Shown here one piece after another: positions 38,576 through 46,495 of a stretch of DNA of 64,000 nucleotides. The notes under the pieces were generated by a model. It made no database searches. It saw only the letters and a list, made by a program, of their open reading frames with translations, and was not told the DNA's origin. This DNA is from Arcanobacterium buesumense (GTDB lineage Bacteria; Actinomycetota; Actinomycetes; Actinomycetales; Actinomycetaceae): NCBI RefSeq assembly GCF_012563545.1, contig NZ_CP050804.1, positions 930,001-994,000 on the forward strand, written 5' to 3'. How positions within the stretch are numbered: the stretch's first letter is position 1; the number at the start of each line of letters is the position of its first letter. The position numbers were made by a program, and so were the translations under genes.

Positions 38576-39688
38576 CTAGTCATCCGCAGGTTCGATAAGC
38601 GCCGGGTGGCGTTTAACTTTTTTCGCTTGTGCTCGGGCTTGGGATTCAGCTTCTAGTTTGGCTTTCATCGCTGCGCTATGATCGCCAACTTCAGAAGTAC
38701 CAGATAATTCAATATCAGTGCGATGAGCTATATCACGTCGCACTTTGCGTAGCTTTTTCGCTGACATTGTCCGTTCTTTAAGATCCTCACTTTCCCACGC
38801 TAGTGGCTGAGAATGAGCGGCTGGAGCTGGACGTTTCGTAGGAACGAGAGGCATTGACCCACGTCCTATTCTTCGGGCGACGACGAGGAATCCAGTATGC
38901 GCGACCATACGATGATCTGGACGAACAGATAGGCCATCAAGATGCCATGTGCGCACCATTGTTTCCGAGGATTCCGGTTCGGTAAAGCACGATGATGTGC
39001 GCAGATCCTCAACGAATCGAGACATCTGGGTAGTTGTAGCTACATATCCGATAATAACACCGCCGGATCGCAAAGCGTGTGCCGCAGAAGAGATATTCTC
39101 CCATGGCGCAAGCATGTCGAGTACGACAGTATCGATACTGCCTTCATCCATATCCCAAAGAACATCGTCAAGATCTCCTAAAACGACATCCCATGGTGGT
39201 AGTTGCGGACCAAACCAAGATTCCACATTAGCTTGCGCAATTTCAGCAAACTCGGCACGCCGTTCAACAGATGTCAGGTGCCCGTCCATGCCAACCGCAG
39301 ACAGCAAGGAAAGAGCCAATGCGCCTGACCCAAGACCAGCTTCGACGACTTTTGCGCCAGGAAAAATATCTGCTTGTTGAATGATTTGCCCGGCGTCTTT
39401 AGGATAAACAACTGTTGCTCCACGTGGCATGGATAGCACATAGTCATTTACAAGTGGTCGTAGCGCAAGAAGACGATGCCCGGAGTCCATATCCAAAACG
39501 GTACCTTCTTCTTTACCTATTAATTCACTATGGCGAAAACTTCCGCGCTGAGATTGAAAATATCCATCTTTCGTCAGCATAACGGTGTATTTACGGTTTT
39601 TTGTATCTGTGAGCTGTACACGTTCGCCAGCACGAAATGGACCACGACGGCGCTCAGCGCCTACAGGATGAGGATAGTTATTCACCAC
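38576..39688 (-). CDS. trmI: tRNA (adenine(58)-N1)-methyltransferase
   Basis: SAM-dependent methylation of A58 in tRNA. The 370-residue protein has the N-terminal substrate domain (GPFRAGERVQLTD), motif I KVVEAGLGSGALALSLL, and motif with VVLDMLAPWE. The C-terminal ~70 residues are Lys/Arg/Ala-rich and variable. It sits just upstream of arc, as in many actinobacteria. Two GTG codons are adjacent; the second (39685) is 6 nt after TAAGAT and could be the leaderless start. Confidence 0.93.
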   Translation of the reverse strand: MVNNYPHPVGAERRRGPFRAGERVQLTDTKNRKYTVMLTKDGYFQSQRGSFRHSELIGKEEGTVLDMDSGHRLLALRPLVNDYVLSMPRGATVVYPKDAGQIIQQADIFPGAKVVEAGLGSGALALSLLSAVGMDGHLTSVERRAEFAEIAQANVESWFGPQLPPWDVVLGDLDDVLWDMDEGSIDTVVLDMLAPWENISSAAHALRSGGVIIGYVATTTQMSRFVEDLRTSSCFTEPESSETMVRTWHLDGLSVRPDHRMVAHTGFLVVARRIGRGSMPLVPTKRPAPAAHSQPLAWESEDLKERTMSAKKLRKVRRDIAHRTDIELSGTSEVGDHSAAMKAKLEAESQARAQAKKVKRHPALIEPADD

Positions 39689-39691
39689 TCC

Positions 39692-39697
39692 ATCTTA
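39692..39697 (-). promoter_or_regulatory. -10 element TAAGAT, leaderless trmI
   Basis: TAAGAT ends 6 nt before GTG 39685 with no ribosome-binding site; this probably also drives the trmI-arc-dop-pup-pafA-FKBP operon. Confidence 0.45.
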
Positions 39698-39791
39698 TGT
39701 GAGGATAAAAATTTCTGACAGAACCAAAAATGTGGGATACGTTGGTCTTCAAGCATCCAGGCATTACTTCGACGATGTCGGAGCTACAGGG

Positions 39792-39797
39792 TAAAGT
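39792..39797 (+). promoter_or_regulatory. -10 element TAAAGT, leaderless nuclease gene
   Basis: TAAAGT ends 7 nt before the ATG at 39805, which supports that start over the upstream in-frame codons. Confidence 0.5.
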
Positions 39798-39804
39798 GAA
39801 GAAT

Positions 39805-40680
39805 ATGTCATCACAACATGCTGCTATTTCGCCGTCTCGGGCATCAGATTTTCGCACCTGCCCGCTAAAATTTCGGTTCCGCGTTATCGATAAGTTGCCC
39901 GAACCACCTTCACGCGAAGCACTACGTGGCACAATTGTGCATGCTGTCTTGGAACATTTATATGACAAACCAGCTCAGGAACGCCAAGAATTAGCCGCGC
40001 AGGAGGCGTTAATTCCCACATGGGAAAATCATCTAGAGCACTCACCCCAATCTGCGGAGTTATTCGAAGATGACAACCAGCTCACGCAATGGCTTGAATC
40101 TGCCCGGCCACTTATTTCGTCCTATTTCACACTGGAAAATCCACAATACTTACAGCCAGCAGGGCGCGAACTGTTTGTTAATGCTACCTTGCCGTCCGGG
40201 TTAGCAATCCGTGGGATTATTGACCGCTTAGATAAAGCACCTAATGGAGCACTACGCATCGTAGATTATAAAACTGGCAAGTCGCCAGCTCCACGATTCC
40301 AAGATGGCGCAATTTTCCAGATGCGTTTTTATGCAACAGCGCTTTTTTATGACCACGGAACGCTACCCTTACGCACCCAGTTGCTTTATCTGAAAGATCG
40401 TCGCATTCTTACTTACGATCCGGTTGAATCCGATATTATGACGACGACGAACGAGCTAAACCGTCTCTGGTCAGCAATCCGCGGCCGAATCGATGATGGC
40501 CATTTCGAAGCGAAAAAGGGACCGCTGTGTAACTGGTGTCATTTCGTATCGCTGTGCCCAGCTTTTGGAAATACCGCCCCGCCTATTGATGAGGCTGGAG
40601 TAGCTCAGTTACTTACTGCCGAGCGGACAGAAGCTCTTCAAGCCGAGCAACAGAAAGATCAGATAGCGAATCAACAATAA
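39805..40680 (+). CDS. RecB-family PD-(D/E)XK exonuclease with probable Fe-S cluster
   Basis: A 291-residue Cas4/RecB-like nuclease. The PD-(D/E)XK core is visible: GTIVHAVLEHLY, then IDRLDKAPNGALRIVDYKTGK. Four cysteines (one in FRTCPLKF near the start and three in LCNWCHFVSLC near the end) are spaced as in AddB/Cas4-type [4Fe-4S] nucleases. ATG 39805 is preferred over upstream codons because it sits 7 nt after TAAAGT. The 3' end overlaps the convergent HAD gene by 68 bp. No CRISPR is present here, so it is a standalone DNA-processing enzyme. Confidence 0.87.
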   Translation: MSSQHAAISPSRASDFRTCPLKFRFRVIDKLPEPPSREALRGTIVHAVLEHLYDKPAQERQELAAQEALIPTWENHLEHSPQSAELFEDDNQLTQWLESARPLISSYFTLENPQYLQPAGRELFVNATLPSGLAIRGIIDRLDKAPNGALRIVDYKTGKSPAPRFQDGAIFQMRFYATALFYDHGTLPLRTQLLYLKDRRILTYDPVESDIMTTTNELNRLWSAIRGRIDDGHFEAKKGPLCNWCHFVSLCPAFGNTAPPIDEAGVAQLLTAERTEALQAEQQKDQIANQQ

Positions 40681-41278
40681 CAAGCCCCGGCAAAGATGGA
40701 ATCGGTACTTGAAAAGGAATAGCTACTGTTAAAGCTCCAGAGGCGTGTGCTGAGCGAACGCCCGGATCAGAGTCTTCAAAAGCAACACAATCACGAATAT
40801 TTACGCCAAGTTTTTCGGCAGCTAGTTGATATGGCAAGGGATCTGGTTTTCCTCGTCCAACAGGTAATTCATCCCCAGTCACAGCTACGCCTAATGCTCC
40901 TTTAGGAGCAGCGTCGAGAGTCAACTGGGCAAAGTCGCTATATGACGAGGTGACCAAAGCTGTTGGAATGCCGCGAGCAACACATTCTTCAACAAGTTCG
41001 CGTGCTCCCGGACGCCATGGCATGCCCTTAGTCTTAGCTTGGTGAACTACTTCGGCAACCAAAATTGGTGCTAATTCTTCAGGTGTCAGCGGTAACTCTA
41101 AACGCTCAACAATAAGCCGGCAGGAATCTTCAATAGCACGCCCAATAAGATCATTTTGATCTCCGTCATTCCATGGTTTACCATACCGGGCAAATACCGC
41201 CTTTTCTGCCTCGAACCACAAGATTTCCGAATCAGTGAGTGTCCCGTCCATATCGAATAGTGCGGCAGCAATTCCCAT
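40613..41278 (-). CDS. HAD-superfamily phosphatase/phosphomutase-like protein
   Basis: A 221-residue HAD subfamily I protein with motif I DMDGTLTDS (about residues 9-17), motif II VTSSYS, a Lys in GRGKPDP and motif IV FEDSDPGVRSA. Substrate is undefined; beta-phosphoglucomutase-like and pseudouridine-phosphatase members look alike. ATG 41278 behind GGGGA is chosen although the frame is open to 41332. It starts 11 nt after uppP and overlaps the convergent nuclease gene at its 3' end. Confidence 0.85.
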   Translation of the reverse strand: MGIAAALFDMDGTLTDSEILWFEAEKAVFARYGKPWNDGDQNDLIGRAIEDSCRLIVERLELPLTPEELAPILVAEVVHQAKTKGMPWRPGARELVEECVARGIPTALVTSSYSDFAQLTLDAAPKGALGVAVTGDELPVGRGKPDPLPYQLAAEKLGVNIRDCVAFEDSDPGVRSAHASGALTVAIPFQVPIPSLPGLVIVDSLSDLSVARLEELLSARQ

Positions 41279-41288
41279 GAATTTCCCC

Positions 41289-42131
41289 TTAATACACGTG
41301 AAGCAATCCAACTGATAGCAACGCCACCACACTACCAGCTAAGATCAAACGATAAATGACGAACGGCATGTATGACGTCGTTTCCACTAAACGTAAAAAC
41401 CACACAATGACGGCGTAGCCAACAACAAACGCCACTACGGTAGCAATAAATAACGGTAATGCGCCAATATCAGGGCCGGTTCCGTCGTCGGAAAACAACC
41501 GGTAAAATCCAGAGCCAAGAACCGCCGGTATTGCTAGCAGAAAGGATACTCGAGCCGCCGCGCTACGTGTGTATCCCAAAAGTAAACCAATAGTGATCGT
41601 TCCGCCCGACCGGGAAACTCCCGGAATAAGTGCCATTGATTGGGCAAAACCAAGCACTACCCCGTCGCGGATCGTCATCTTTTCAAGAGTCAGACGCCGG
41701 GAAGAAATACGGTCAGCAATGCCGAGGAAGATAGCAAAAATCGCCAACATGCCAGCAGTGATAAACATGTTGCGGAACACCGAATCGATCGCATCTTCTA
41801 AAAGCAATCCTAAGATTACGATTGGCAAGGTGCCAAATATGACAATCCAGCCTAGGCGTACATCCGGATCGGCTTGCGGAACTTGGTTCTTCCACGGACC
41901 AAACGGTAATGCACGGAACCACGCTTTAATAATCCGCACGATATCTTGCCAGAAATAAATAACAACTGCCGCTTCAGTGCCAATTTGTGTCACTGCAGTA
42001 AAAGTCACCCCAGGATCGCCCAAGCCAGGAAACAAATCCCCCACGATCCGCAAATGCGCTGAAGAAGAAATTGGCAAGAACTCAGTCAATCCCTGCACGA
42101 TGCCTAAAATAATTGCTTCAAAAATACCCAC
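41289..42131 (-). CDS. uppP: Undecaprenyl-diphosphate phosphatase
   Basis: Recycles undecaprenyl pyrophosphate to the lipid carrier for peptidoglycan synthesis; loss sensitises cells to bacitracin. The 280-residue, roughly eight-helix protein has the two catalytic motifs: GLTEFLPISSSAHL and PGVSRSGGTI. Start GTG 42131 is 6 nt after TAATCT, fitting a leaderless transcript. Co-transcribed with the HAD gene. Confidence 0.95.
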   Translation of the reverse strand: MGIFEAIILGIVQGLTEFLPISSSAHLRIVGDLFPGLGDPGVTFTAVTQIGTEAAVVIYFWQDIVRIIKAWFRALPFGPWKNQVPQADPDVRLGWIVIFGTLPIVILGLLLEDAIDSVFRNMFITAGMLAIFAIFLGIADRISSRRLTLEKMTIRDGVVLGFAQSMALIPGVSRSGGTITIGLLLGYTRSAAARVSFLLAIPAVLGSGFYRLFSDDGTGPDIGALPLFIATVVAFVVGYAVIVWFLRLVETTSYMPFVIYRLILAGSVVALLSVGLLHVY

Positions 42132-42137
42132 CCCTTA

Positions 42138-42143
42138 AGATTA
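42138..42143 (-). promoter_or_regulatory. -10 element TAATCT, leaderless uppP
   Basis: TAATCT ends 6 nt before the uppP GTG. Confidence 0.5.
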
Positions 42144-42164
42144 CCGCTCACCGCCAAAGTCTAT

Positions 42165-42170
42165 TAGGCT
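42165..42170 (+). promoter_or_regulatory. -10 element TAGGCT, leaderless aldo/keto reductase gene
   Basis: TAGGCT ends 7 nt before the GTG at 42178; no ribosome-binding site. Confidence 0.5.
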
Positions 42171-42177
42171 GACACAT

Positions 42178-43119
42178 GTGAAGAAGAACAAGGTTGGAAT
42201 ATCTGGATTGTCAGTCGGCCATATTGGCTTAGGAACACTCACGTGGGGACGCGATACTGAATTCGAGGATGCTACCCGCATGGTACAAGCACTACTTGAC
42301 GCCGGCGGGAACCTTATTGACGTCTCCCCACTTTATGGTGAAGGTTTGGCAGTTGGCGTACTTGGACAAATTTTAACTAACGGTATCAACCGCGACGATC
42401 TCGTTATTTCCGTCCATCTTGGGTTGAGTATCAACAATGGTCGCGTCATCCACGACTCATCTCGCGGTGGACTAGTACGCGCAATTGACGACGTCCTTCG
42501 TCAACTAGGAATTGACCATGTAGATATTGTTCAGTTAGCAGCACCGGCTCCGGATATTCCATTCCGCGAAGTGATTGATACATTAGCTGCGCTTATCCAG
42601 AGTGGAAAGGCCCGCTATCTCGGTTTAGCTAATCATCCAGCATGGCAAATTTCGCGAGTTAGCCAATACTTAATTGATCTTCATCTGCCAGAATTAACTG
42701 CTATTAACACTGACTATTCTCTCCTACAACGCGGGATCGAAGATGACGTCACCGCTACCGCCAAAGCCTTCGGTTTAGGCATCATTGCCCAGTCACCATT
42801 AGCTGGCGGGGTACTTACCGGAAAATATCGCCGTACAATCCCAGCAAGTTCGCGTGCCGCAACTGATCATTTATCTCCAACAGTTGATCGATATCTCGAT
42901 GCCGATTCACGCCGGCTCGTAGAAGCTGTTGTCAAAGCCGCAGATGGGTTAGGCAGAACGCCTACAGACGTCTCTCTTGCATGGTTGCTCGACCAAAATC
43001 ATGTTGCGGCAGCCCTATCTGGAGCACGCACAGCAGCTCAATTCGATCAACTGCTTGCCTTAGATTTATCTCCGCTCCCCTCGCAAGTTGCCGAAGTCCT
43101 CAGTGAAGTCACTGCTTAA
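42178..43119 (+). CDS. Aldo/keto reductase
   Basis: A 313-residue NADPH-dependent oxidoreductase of the AKR superfamily (TIM barrel). Asp in IDVSPLYGEG, with the catalytic Tyr, and later LGLANHPAWQ and QSPLAGGVLTGKY are typical. The active-site Lys/His tetrad is partly different: a His stands in VISVHLGLS where Lys is usual, so activity should be treated cautiously. Substrate unknown. Divergent from uppP. Confidence 0.85.
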   Translation: MKKNKVGISGLSVGHIGLGTLTWGRDTEFEDATRMVQALLDAGGNLIDVSPLYGEGLAVGVLGQILTNGINRDDLVISVHLGLSINNGRVIHDSSRGGLVRAIDDVLRQLGIDHVDIVQLAAPAPDIPFREVIDTLAALIQSGKARYLGLANHPAWQISRVSQYLIDLHLPELTAINTDYSLLQRGIEDDVTATAKAFGLGIIAQSPLAGGVLTGKYRRTIPASSRAATDHLSPTVDRYLDADSRRLVEAVVKAADGLGRTPTDVSLAWLLDQNHVAAALSGARTAAQFDQLLALDLSPLPSQVAEVLSEVTA

Positions 43120-43138
43120 CCAAGAACGTCGCAAAATA

Positions 43139-43173
43139 AGAAGTTGAGGGAGAATATTTCTCCCTCAACTTCT
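43139..43173. terminator. Bidirectional terminator between AKR and acidic-protein genes
   Basis: Perfect 15-bp stem (43139-43153 / 43159-43173), 5-nt loop, between convergent genes; T-rich on the minus-strand exit. Confidence 0.85.
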
Positions 43174-43200
43174 CATTTCTCAATCTATGACGAACAATAT

Positions 43201-43542
43201 CTAGAAATCCTCATCGGTTTCGTAGTCATCGTCGTCATCATCAAAATCATCGTCAAGATCATCGTATTCGTCGTCATCATCGTCAACGAAATCATCATCG
43301 TCAACGAAATCATCATCATCCAAGGAATCATCGTCTTCAAAGTCATCGAACGTATCGAATGGCGCCTCAATACCATAATGTGTAAACAACGCATCATCAT
43401 ACACAATATAAGCGTCAGCTAATCTATCAGCACAGCGCAAAAGCTCGGGCGCTTCAGCATCTCGATAAGTAACAGCAGCGGAATGAAACTCGTCAAGAGC
43501 TAACCGCAATTTTTCGAACGCAACATGTGGATCACTAGCCAT
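43201..43542 (-). CDS. Asp-rich acidic protein with low-complexity tail
   Basis: A 113-residue protein. The first ~62 residues look folded and helical (FEKLRLALDEFHSAAVTYRD, then DRLADAYIVYDDALF). From about residue 65 to the end nearly every second residue is Asp or Glu, including the repeat DDDFVD twice. The DNA has two exact 18-bp tandem copies at 43281-43298 and 43299-43316. No known family; an acidic nucleic-acid mimic or chaperone-like tail is possible but unproven. It has its own leaderless promoter. Confidence 0.7.
   Translation of the reverse strand: MASDPHVAFEKLRLALDEFHSAAVTYRDAEAPELLRCADRLADAYIVYDDALFTHYGIEAPFDTFDDFEDDDSLDDDDFVDDDDFVDDDDDEYDDLDDDFDDDDDDYETDEDF
43281..43316. repeat. 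Two tandem copies of an 18-bp coding repeat
   Basis: Exact adjacent 18-bp units (43281-43298, 43299-43316) within the acidic tail; as a multiple of three, copy-number change keeps the frame and varies tail length. Confidence 0.8.
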
Positions 43543-43548
43543 GTCTTA

Positions 43549-43554
43549 AGCCTA
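43549..43554 (-). promoter_or_regulatory. -10 element TAGGCT, leaderless acidic-protein gene
   Basis: TAGGCT ends 6 nt before the ATG at 43542. Confidence 0.5.
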
Positions 43555-43579
43555 TCTCGCTTCTGGAAAATAACAAACC

Positions 43580-44458
43580 TCACCGCGAAAAATACGCGGA
43601 CTGATCGAGCACATTATGATAAACATCGGCAGGTAGGCGATGCCCCAACCAAATTTCTTCCGCCAATAGCGCTTGAGCGATCAGCATACTAACCCCATCA
43701 AAAACACGCGCACCCGCCTTTTGTGCGGCACGCAGTAATAATGTTTGACGCGGTGTATAAACTGCATCCATCACCACATGACGTGCCCGGATCCATCCTA
43801 CAGGAAAGGGCGTCTGATCTCTCAAACTCGGGGCCATCCCAACCGGCGTACAATTTAGCACGATATCTGCATCAGATATCGTCTCCTTAGCTACTCGCTC
43901 ATCATCTAGACCTACAACATCAATAACAGCACTAGCCAAGGGCGAATTATCTTGAGTGATCCGGTGTTTCAATTCATATGCCCGGGTCAAACCTGATCCG
44001 CTGCGATTAAGCAATGATATTGCTCGAGCTCCAGTGCATGCCGCGGCCAGACAAACCGCCGCGCCAGCGCCACCAGATCCAATCACCGCAATTTTCGCAT
44101 CAGAAATATCAATGCCGTTCGTTGTTAACGGATAGAGCATGCCTGGCCCATCGGTTGTATCACCCACCATTCGGCCATCCTTGAACATGATGGTATTAAC
44201 GGACTGGGCTAATTGTGCCGAAGGGGTAATCTCATCAAGATATTCCATAACTGCCCGTTTATAGGGCATTGTCACGTTAACCCCAGTATAACCAGCATCT
44301 TTAATGGCATGTAATTTTAATTCTAGATTCTTATATTCGACGTCGAACAGGTCATAACGAACATCAATGCCTAGCTGGCTTAAAGATGCGGAATGAATAG
44401 CAGGCGATAGCGAATGCCCAGTTGGATAACCAATTAGTCCGAGCCGGATAGTGCTCAT
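43580..44458 (-). CDS. aroE: Shikimate dehydrogenase
   Basis: Reduces 3-dehydroshikimate in the shikimate pathway. The 292-residue protein begins with LIGYPTGHSLSPAIHS, the substrate motif with the conserved SxS, then NVTMPYKRAV with the catalytic Lys, and NADP-binding VIGSGGAGAAV. The frame runs to 44605 through the tRNA, but ATG 44458 behind GAGGAG is the start. A short member may act on quinate as well. Confidence 0.93.
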   Translation of the reverse strand: MSTIRLGLIGYPTGHSLSPAIHSASLSQLGIDVRYDLFDVEYKNLELKLHAIKDAGYTGVNVTMPYKRAVMEYLDEITPSAQLAQSVNTIMFKDGRMVGDTTDGPGMLYPLTTNGIDISDAKIAVIGSGGAGAAVCLAAACTGARAISLLNRSGSGLTRAYELKHRITQDNSPLASAVIDVVGLDDERVAKETISDADIVLNCTPVGMAPSLRDQTPFPVGWIRARHVVMDAVYTPRQTLLLRAAQKAGARVFDGVSMLIAQALLAEEIWLGHRLPADVYHNVLDQSAYFSR

Positions 44459-44578
44459 TATAGATCTCCTCAACTTAGCAAGGCCAGTACACGCCATCCA
44501 TATCTGAATATCAGAACGACAATAATACACGCCTATAAGAAAAGTCCCATCTGACGAATCACATGGGACTTTTACCTG

Positions 44579-44663
44579 TGCGCGGAGGGGGACTTGAACC
44601 CCCACCCACTATACGTGGACTAGCACCTCAAGCTAGCGCGTCTGCCTATTCCGCCACCCGCGC
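44579..44663 (-). tRNA. tRNA-Leu(GAG)
   Basis: Class II tRNA on the minus strand: acceptor GCGCGGG / TCCGCGC, anticodon loop TTGAGGT with anticodon GAG (reads CUC/CUU), long variable arm and T arm GGGGGTTCAAGTCCCCC. Discriminator A; no encoded CCA. Confidence 0.95.
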
Positions 44664-44822
44664 AGGTGGTTGGCGATGTTTCTTTGAAAACATCACTCCA
44701 AGCAACGGATTAAAATTTATCACCCCTTCCCCAGTGACGCCAAATTAATACCTCATTTTTAGATGTGATCTGAGATACGTTTATTATTTTGCCTCATCAG
44801 AGCAAAATCCTCTCGCTAAAGA

Positions 44823-44828
44823 TAGGCT
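44823..44828 (+). promoter_or_regulatory. -10 element TAGGCT, leaderless MazG-like gene
   Basis: TAGGCT ends 6 nt before the ATG at 44835. Confidence 0.5.
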
Positions 44829-44834
44829 TGAGGT

Positions 44835-45320
44835 ATGAGTACACAGCATGAACTTCCAGATTCAAACCGGCCCGAAGATCTTGTACGCCAGTTCCATGAA
44901 ACATATAACCTTCCCATCGTAAATGATGCGCCGAACGCTAACCGGGAACGTATCCATATGCGGCTAGCACTTATTGCTGAAGAATTTAGCGAATTAGTTG
45001 GCGCAGTCTATGGCGCCCAATCCCGATCAATGATCGAAGATGCATGGCAATCTGCACAGAAGGCTGATGACGGGAATCGTGACACCATTGAAGTAGCTGA
45101 TGCTCTTGGTGATTTAATTTATGTCATTTATGGTATGGCGCTTGAGCTTGGTATCCCACTCAGTAAAGTTCTTGCCGAAATTCAAGCTTCAAACTTATCT
45201 AAATTGGGCGCAGACGGTAAACCAATCTACCGTGCTGATGGCAAAGTTTTAAAAGGCCCTGGCTATTTTCCGCCAAATATAGCCCACGCTTTAGGTTTTG
45301 AGAATAACGCAGAGGGCTAA
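44835..45320 (+). CDS. MazG-like / PRA-PH-fold nucleotide pyrophosphohydrolase
   Basis: A 161-residue all-alpha NTP pyrophosphatase. The metal-binding EExxE...ExxD pattern is visible in ALIAEEFSELVGAV and DALGDLIYVIYGMAL; a C-terminal GKVLKGPGYFPPNI is typical of HisE/MazG-like phage and actinobacterial members. It probably hydrolyses non-canonical nucleotides. Leaderless promoter; followed by a hairpin. Confidence 0.87.
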   Translation: MSTQHELPDSNRPEDLVRQFHETYNLPIVNDAPNANRERIHMRLALIAEEFSELVGAVYGAQSRSMIEDAWQSAQKADDGNRDTIEVADALGDLIYVIYGMALELGIPLSKVLAEIQASNLSKLGADGKPIYRADGKVLKGPGYFPPNIAHALGFENNAEG

Positions 45321-45324
45321 CACA

Positions 45325-45382
45325 TAGCATGCGGAGGAAGAGACAATAAACTTTGTCTCCTCTTCATTTTCCTGTCATGCTA
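45325..45382. terminator. Interrupted hairpin between convergent genes
   Basis: Outer arms TAGCATG (45325-45331) / CATGCTA (45376-45382) and inner arms GAGACAA (45340-45346) / TTGTCTC (45353-45359) enclose mismatched segments; T-rich flanks. A plausible bidirectional terminator. Confidence 0.55.
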
Positions 45383-45396
45383 AGGTTTTTGTCAGC

Positions 45397-45957
45397 TCAC
45401 TCGCTATCCTCGCGCATGACAGGCTGAGACATTCTATCGATAGTTGTGACATTCATCCGCATTCCGTGAATAAACACCATCAAACCTGACATAGTAAGAA
45501 AAGTAGCCCCTAAAACGACCATTCCTTGCCCAAGGCCAAATTGCGCACCCAAAGCATAGGCATCTTGGATATGCGGATCATTAAAGTAAACCAAAGTAAA
45601 AACGATGTCATATGAGCCGGATGCTAAAAGTAACGTCATCGCAGCTGCTAATTTCTTCCGATCTTCCCACCATGAAGAGGTTAGAATAGCAGCAATAATT
45701 GAAATGATTCCTCCCATACCTAACACCACACCCATTGTTTTAGTCGCGATAAGTGGTGAGGAAAGATAGGAACCAGAAATATCTTCCCCGGCTAATGTCA
45801 CTATGCTTTCCGGGGAAACAGTAACAAATCCGGGAATCAAGATTCCCAAAACTGTTACTAATCCGCCAAGTGCTCCAACGATAGCAGCAAGCCGAATCAA
45901 AAATGGCGGAACAGCTACTTTACTCGGGTGCGAGACTCGCGGTATATTCAAGCTCAT
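45397..45957 (-). CDS. Membrane protein of unknown function
   Basis: A 186-residue protein with four predicted transmembrane segments (about residues 18-43, 72-95, 103-125 and 140-165) and short hydrophilic ends. No motif I recognise. It overlaps the preceding gene by 4 nt, so the two products are probably made together and may function together. Confidence 0.75.
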   Translation of the reverse strand: MSLNIPRVSHPSKVAVPPFLIRLAAIVGALGGLVTVLGILIPGFVTVSPESIVTLAGEDISGSYLSSPLIATKTMGVVLGMGGIISIIAAILTSSWWEDRKKLAAAMTLLLASGSYDIVFTLVYFNDPHIQDAYALGAQFGLGQGMVVLGATFLTMSGLMVFIHGMRMNVTTIDRMSQPVMREDSE

Positions 45958-46415
45958 TGCTCATCCTCTTGATCAGTAATTATTTCTGCATCTTCGATAT
46001 CGTCTTCAAGTGTGGCTTGCACAATTTTAGCTGCGAGCTCGTCAACATGGCGATCAATGTTTTTGCGGGTTTTCTTTTTTTCAACGCGATCAAGATGACC
46101 TAGAACAGGTAAGGCTTTCGCAATATTTTCTAACTCGTCACGCCATTGTGCAGCTTGCTGGGCAGTATGTGCATTATTTGCGCTCGCGTACAAGTAAGCG
46201 GCTTGCTCACGCAAAACCTTCACCCGCTCAGATAAGTGATTTACTGCTCTTCCATTACTGGAAGCTAAGGTGCCTAAACGTTGTTTAAGCGTCGTAAAAT
46301 ACTCGGGATTTTCCTTAATTAACTGGCGGATCTGTGGCGCATACGTCGTCACAACCTTCACTATCGTTGGCCCGGCAAAAGCGGCGATGCGTATAAGATT
46401 TTTCAGTTTTCCCAT
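45954..46415 (-). CDS. Conserved-looking protein of unknown function, Lys-rich
   Basis: A 153-residue soluble-looking protein with a hydrophobic N-terminal segment (LIRIAAFAGPTIVKVV), a helical middle and an acidic C-terminal tail with DIEDAEIITDQEDEQ. No family recognised. ATG 46415 with AAAGG about 8 nt upstream is preferred over 46436. Coupled to the membrane protein by a 4-nt overlap. Confidence 0.7.
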   Translation of the reverse strand: MGKLKNLIRIAAFAGPTIVKVVTTYAPQIRQLIKENPEYFTTLKQRLGTLASSNGRAVNHLSERVKVLREQAAYLYASANNAHTAQQAAQWRDELENIAKALPVLGHLDRVEKKKTRKNIDRHVDELAAKIVQATLEDDIEDAEIITDQEDEQ

Positions 46416-46495
46416 GAATCTACCTTTCCTGAACATCTGCTATCTTATCCTGCCTGGCCTACCTTTTACTCTTCGTTCCAGCAGTCTTTTAAAAA

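Noticed and set aside
39805-40680. Cas4 / CRISPR association of the RecB-like nuclease
   Set aside because: No CRISPR repeats or other cas genes in the window; standalone members of this family are common in actinobacteria.
44459-44605. N-terminal extension of AroE beginning MGVQVPLRA
   Set aside because: Also translated from a tRNA-Leu gene; ATG 44458 with GAGGAG is the start.
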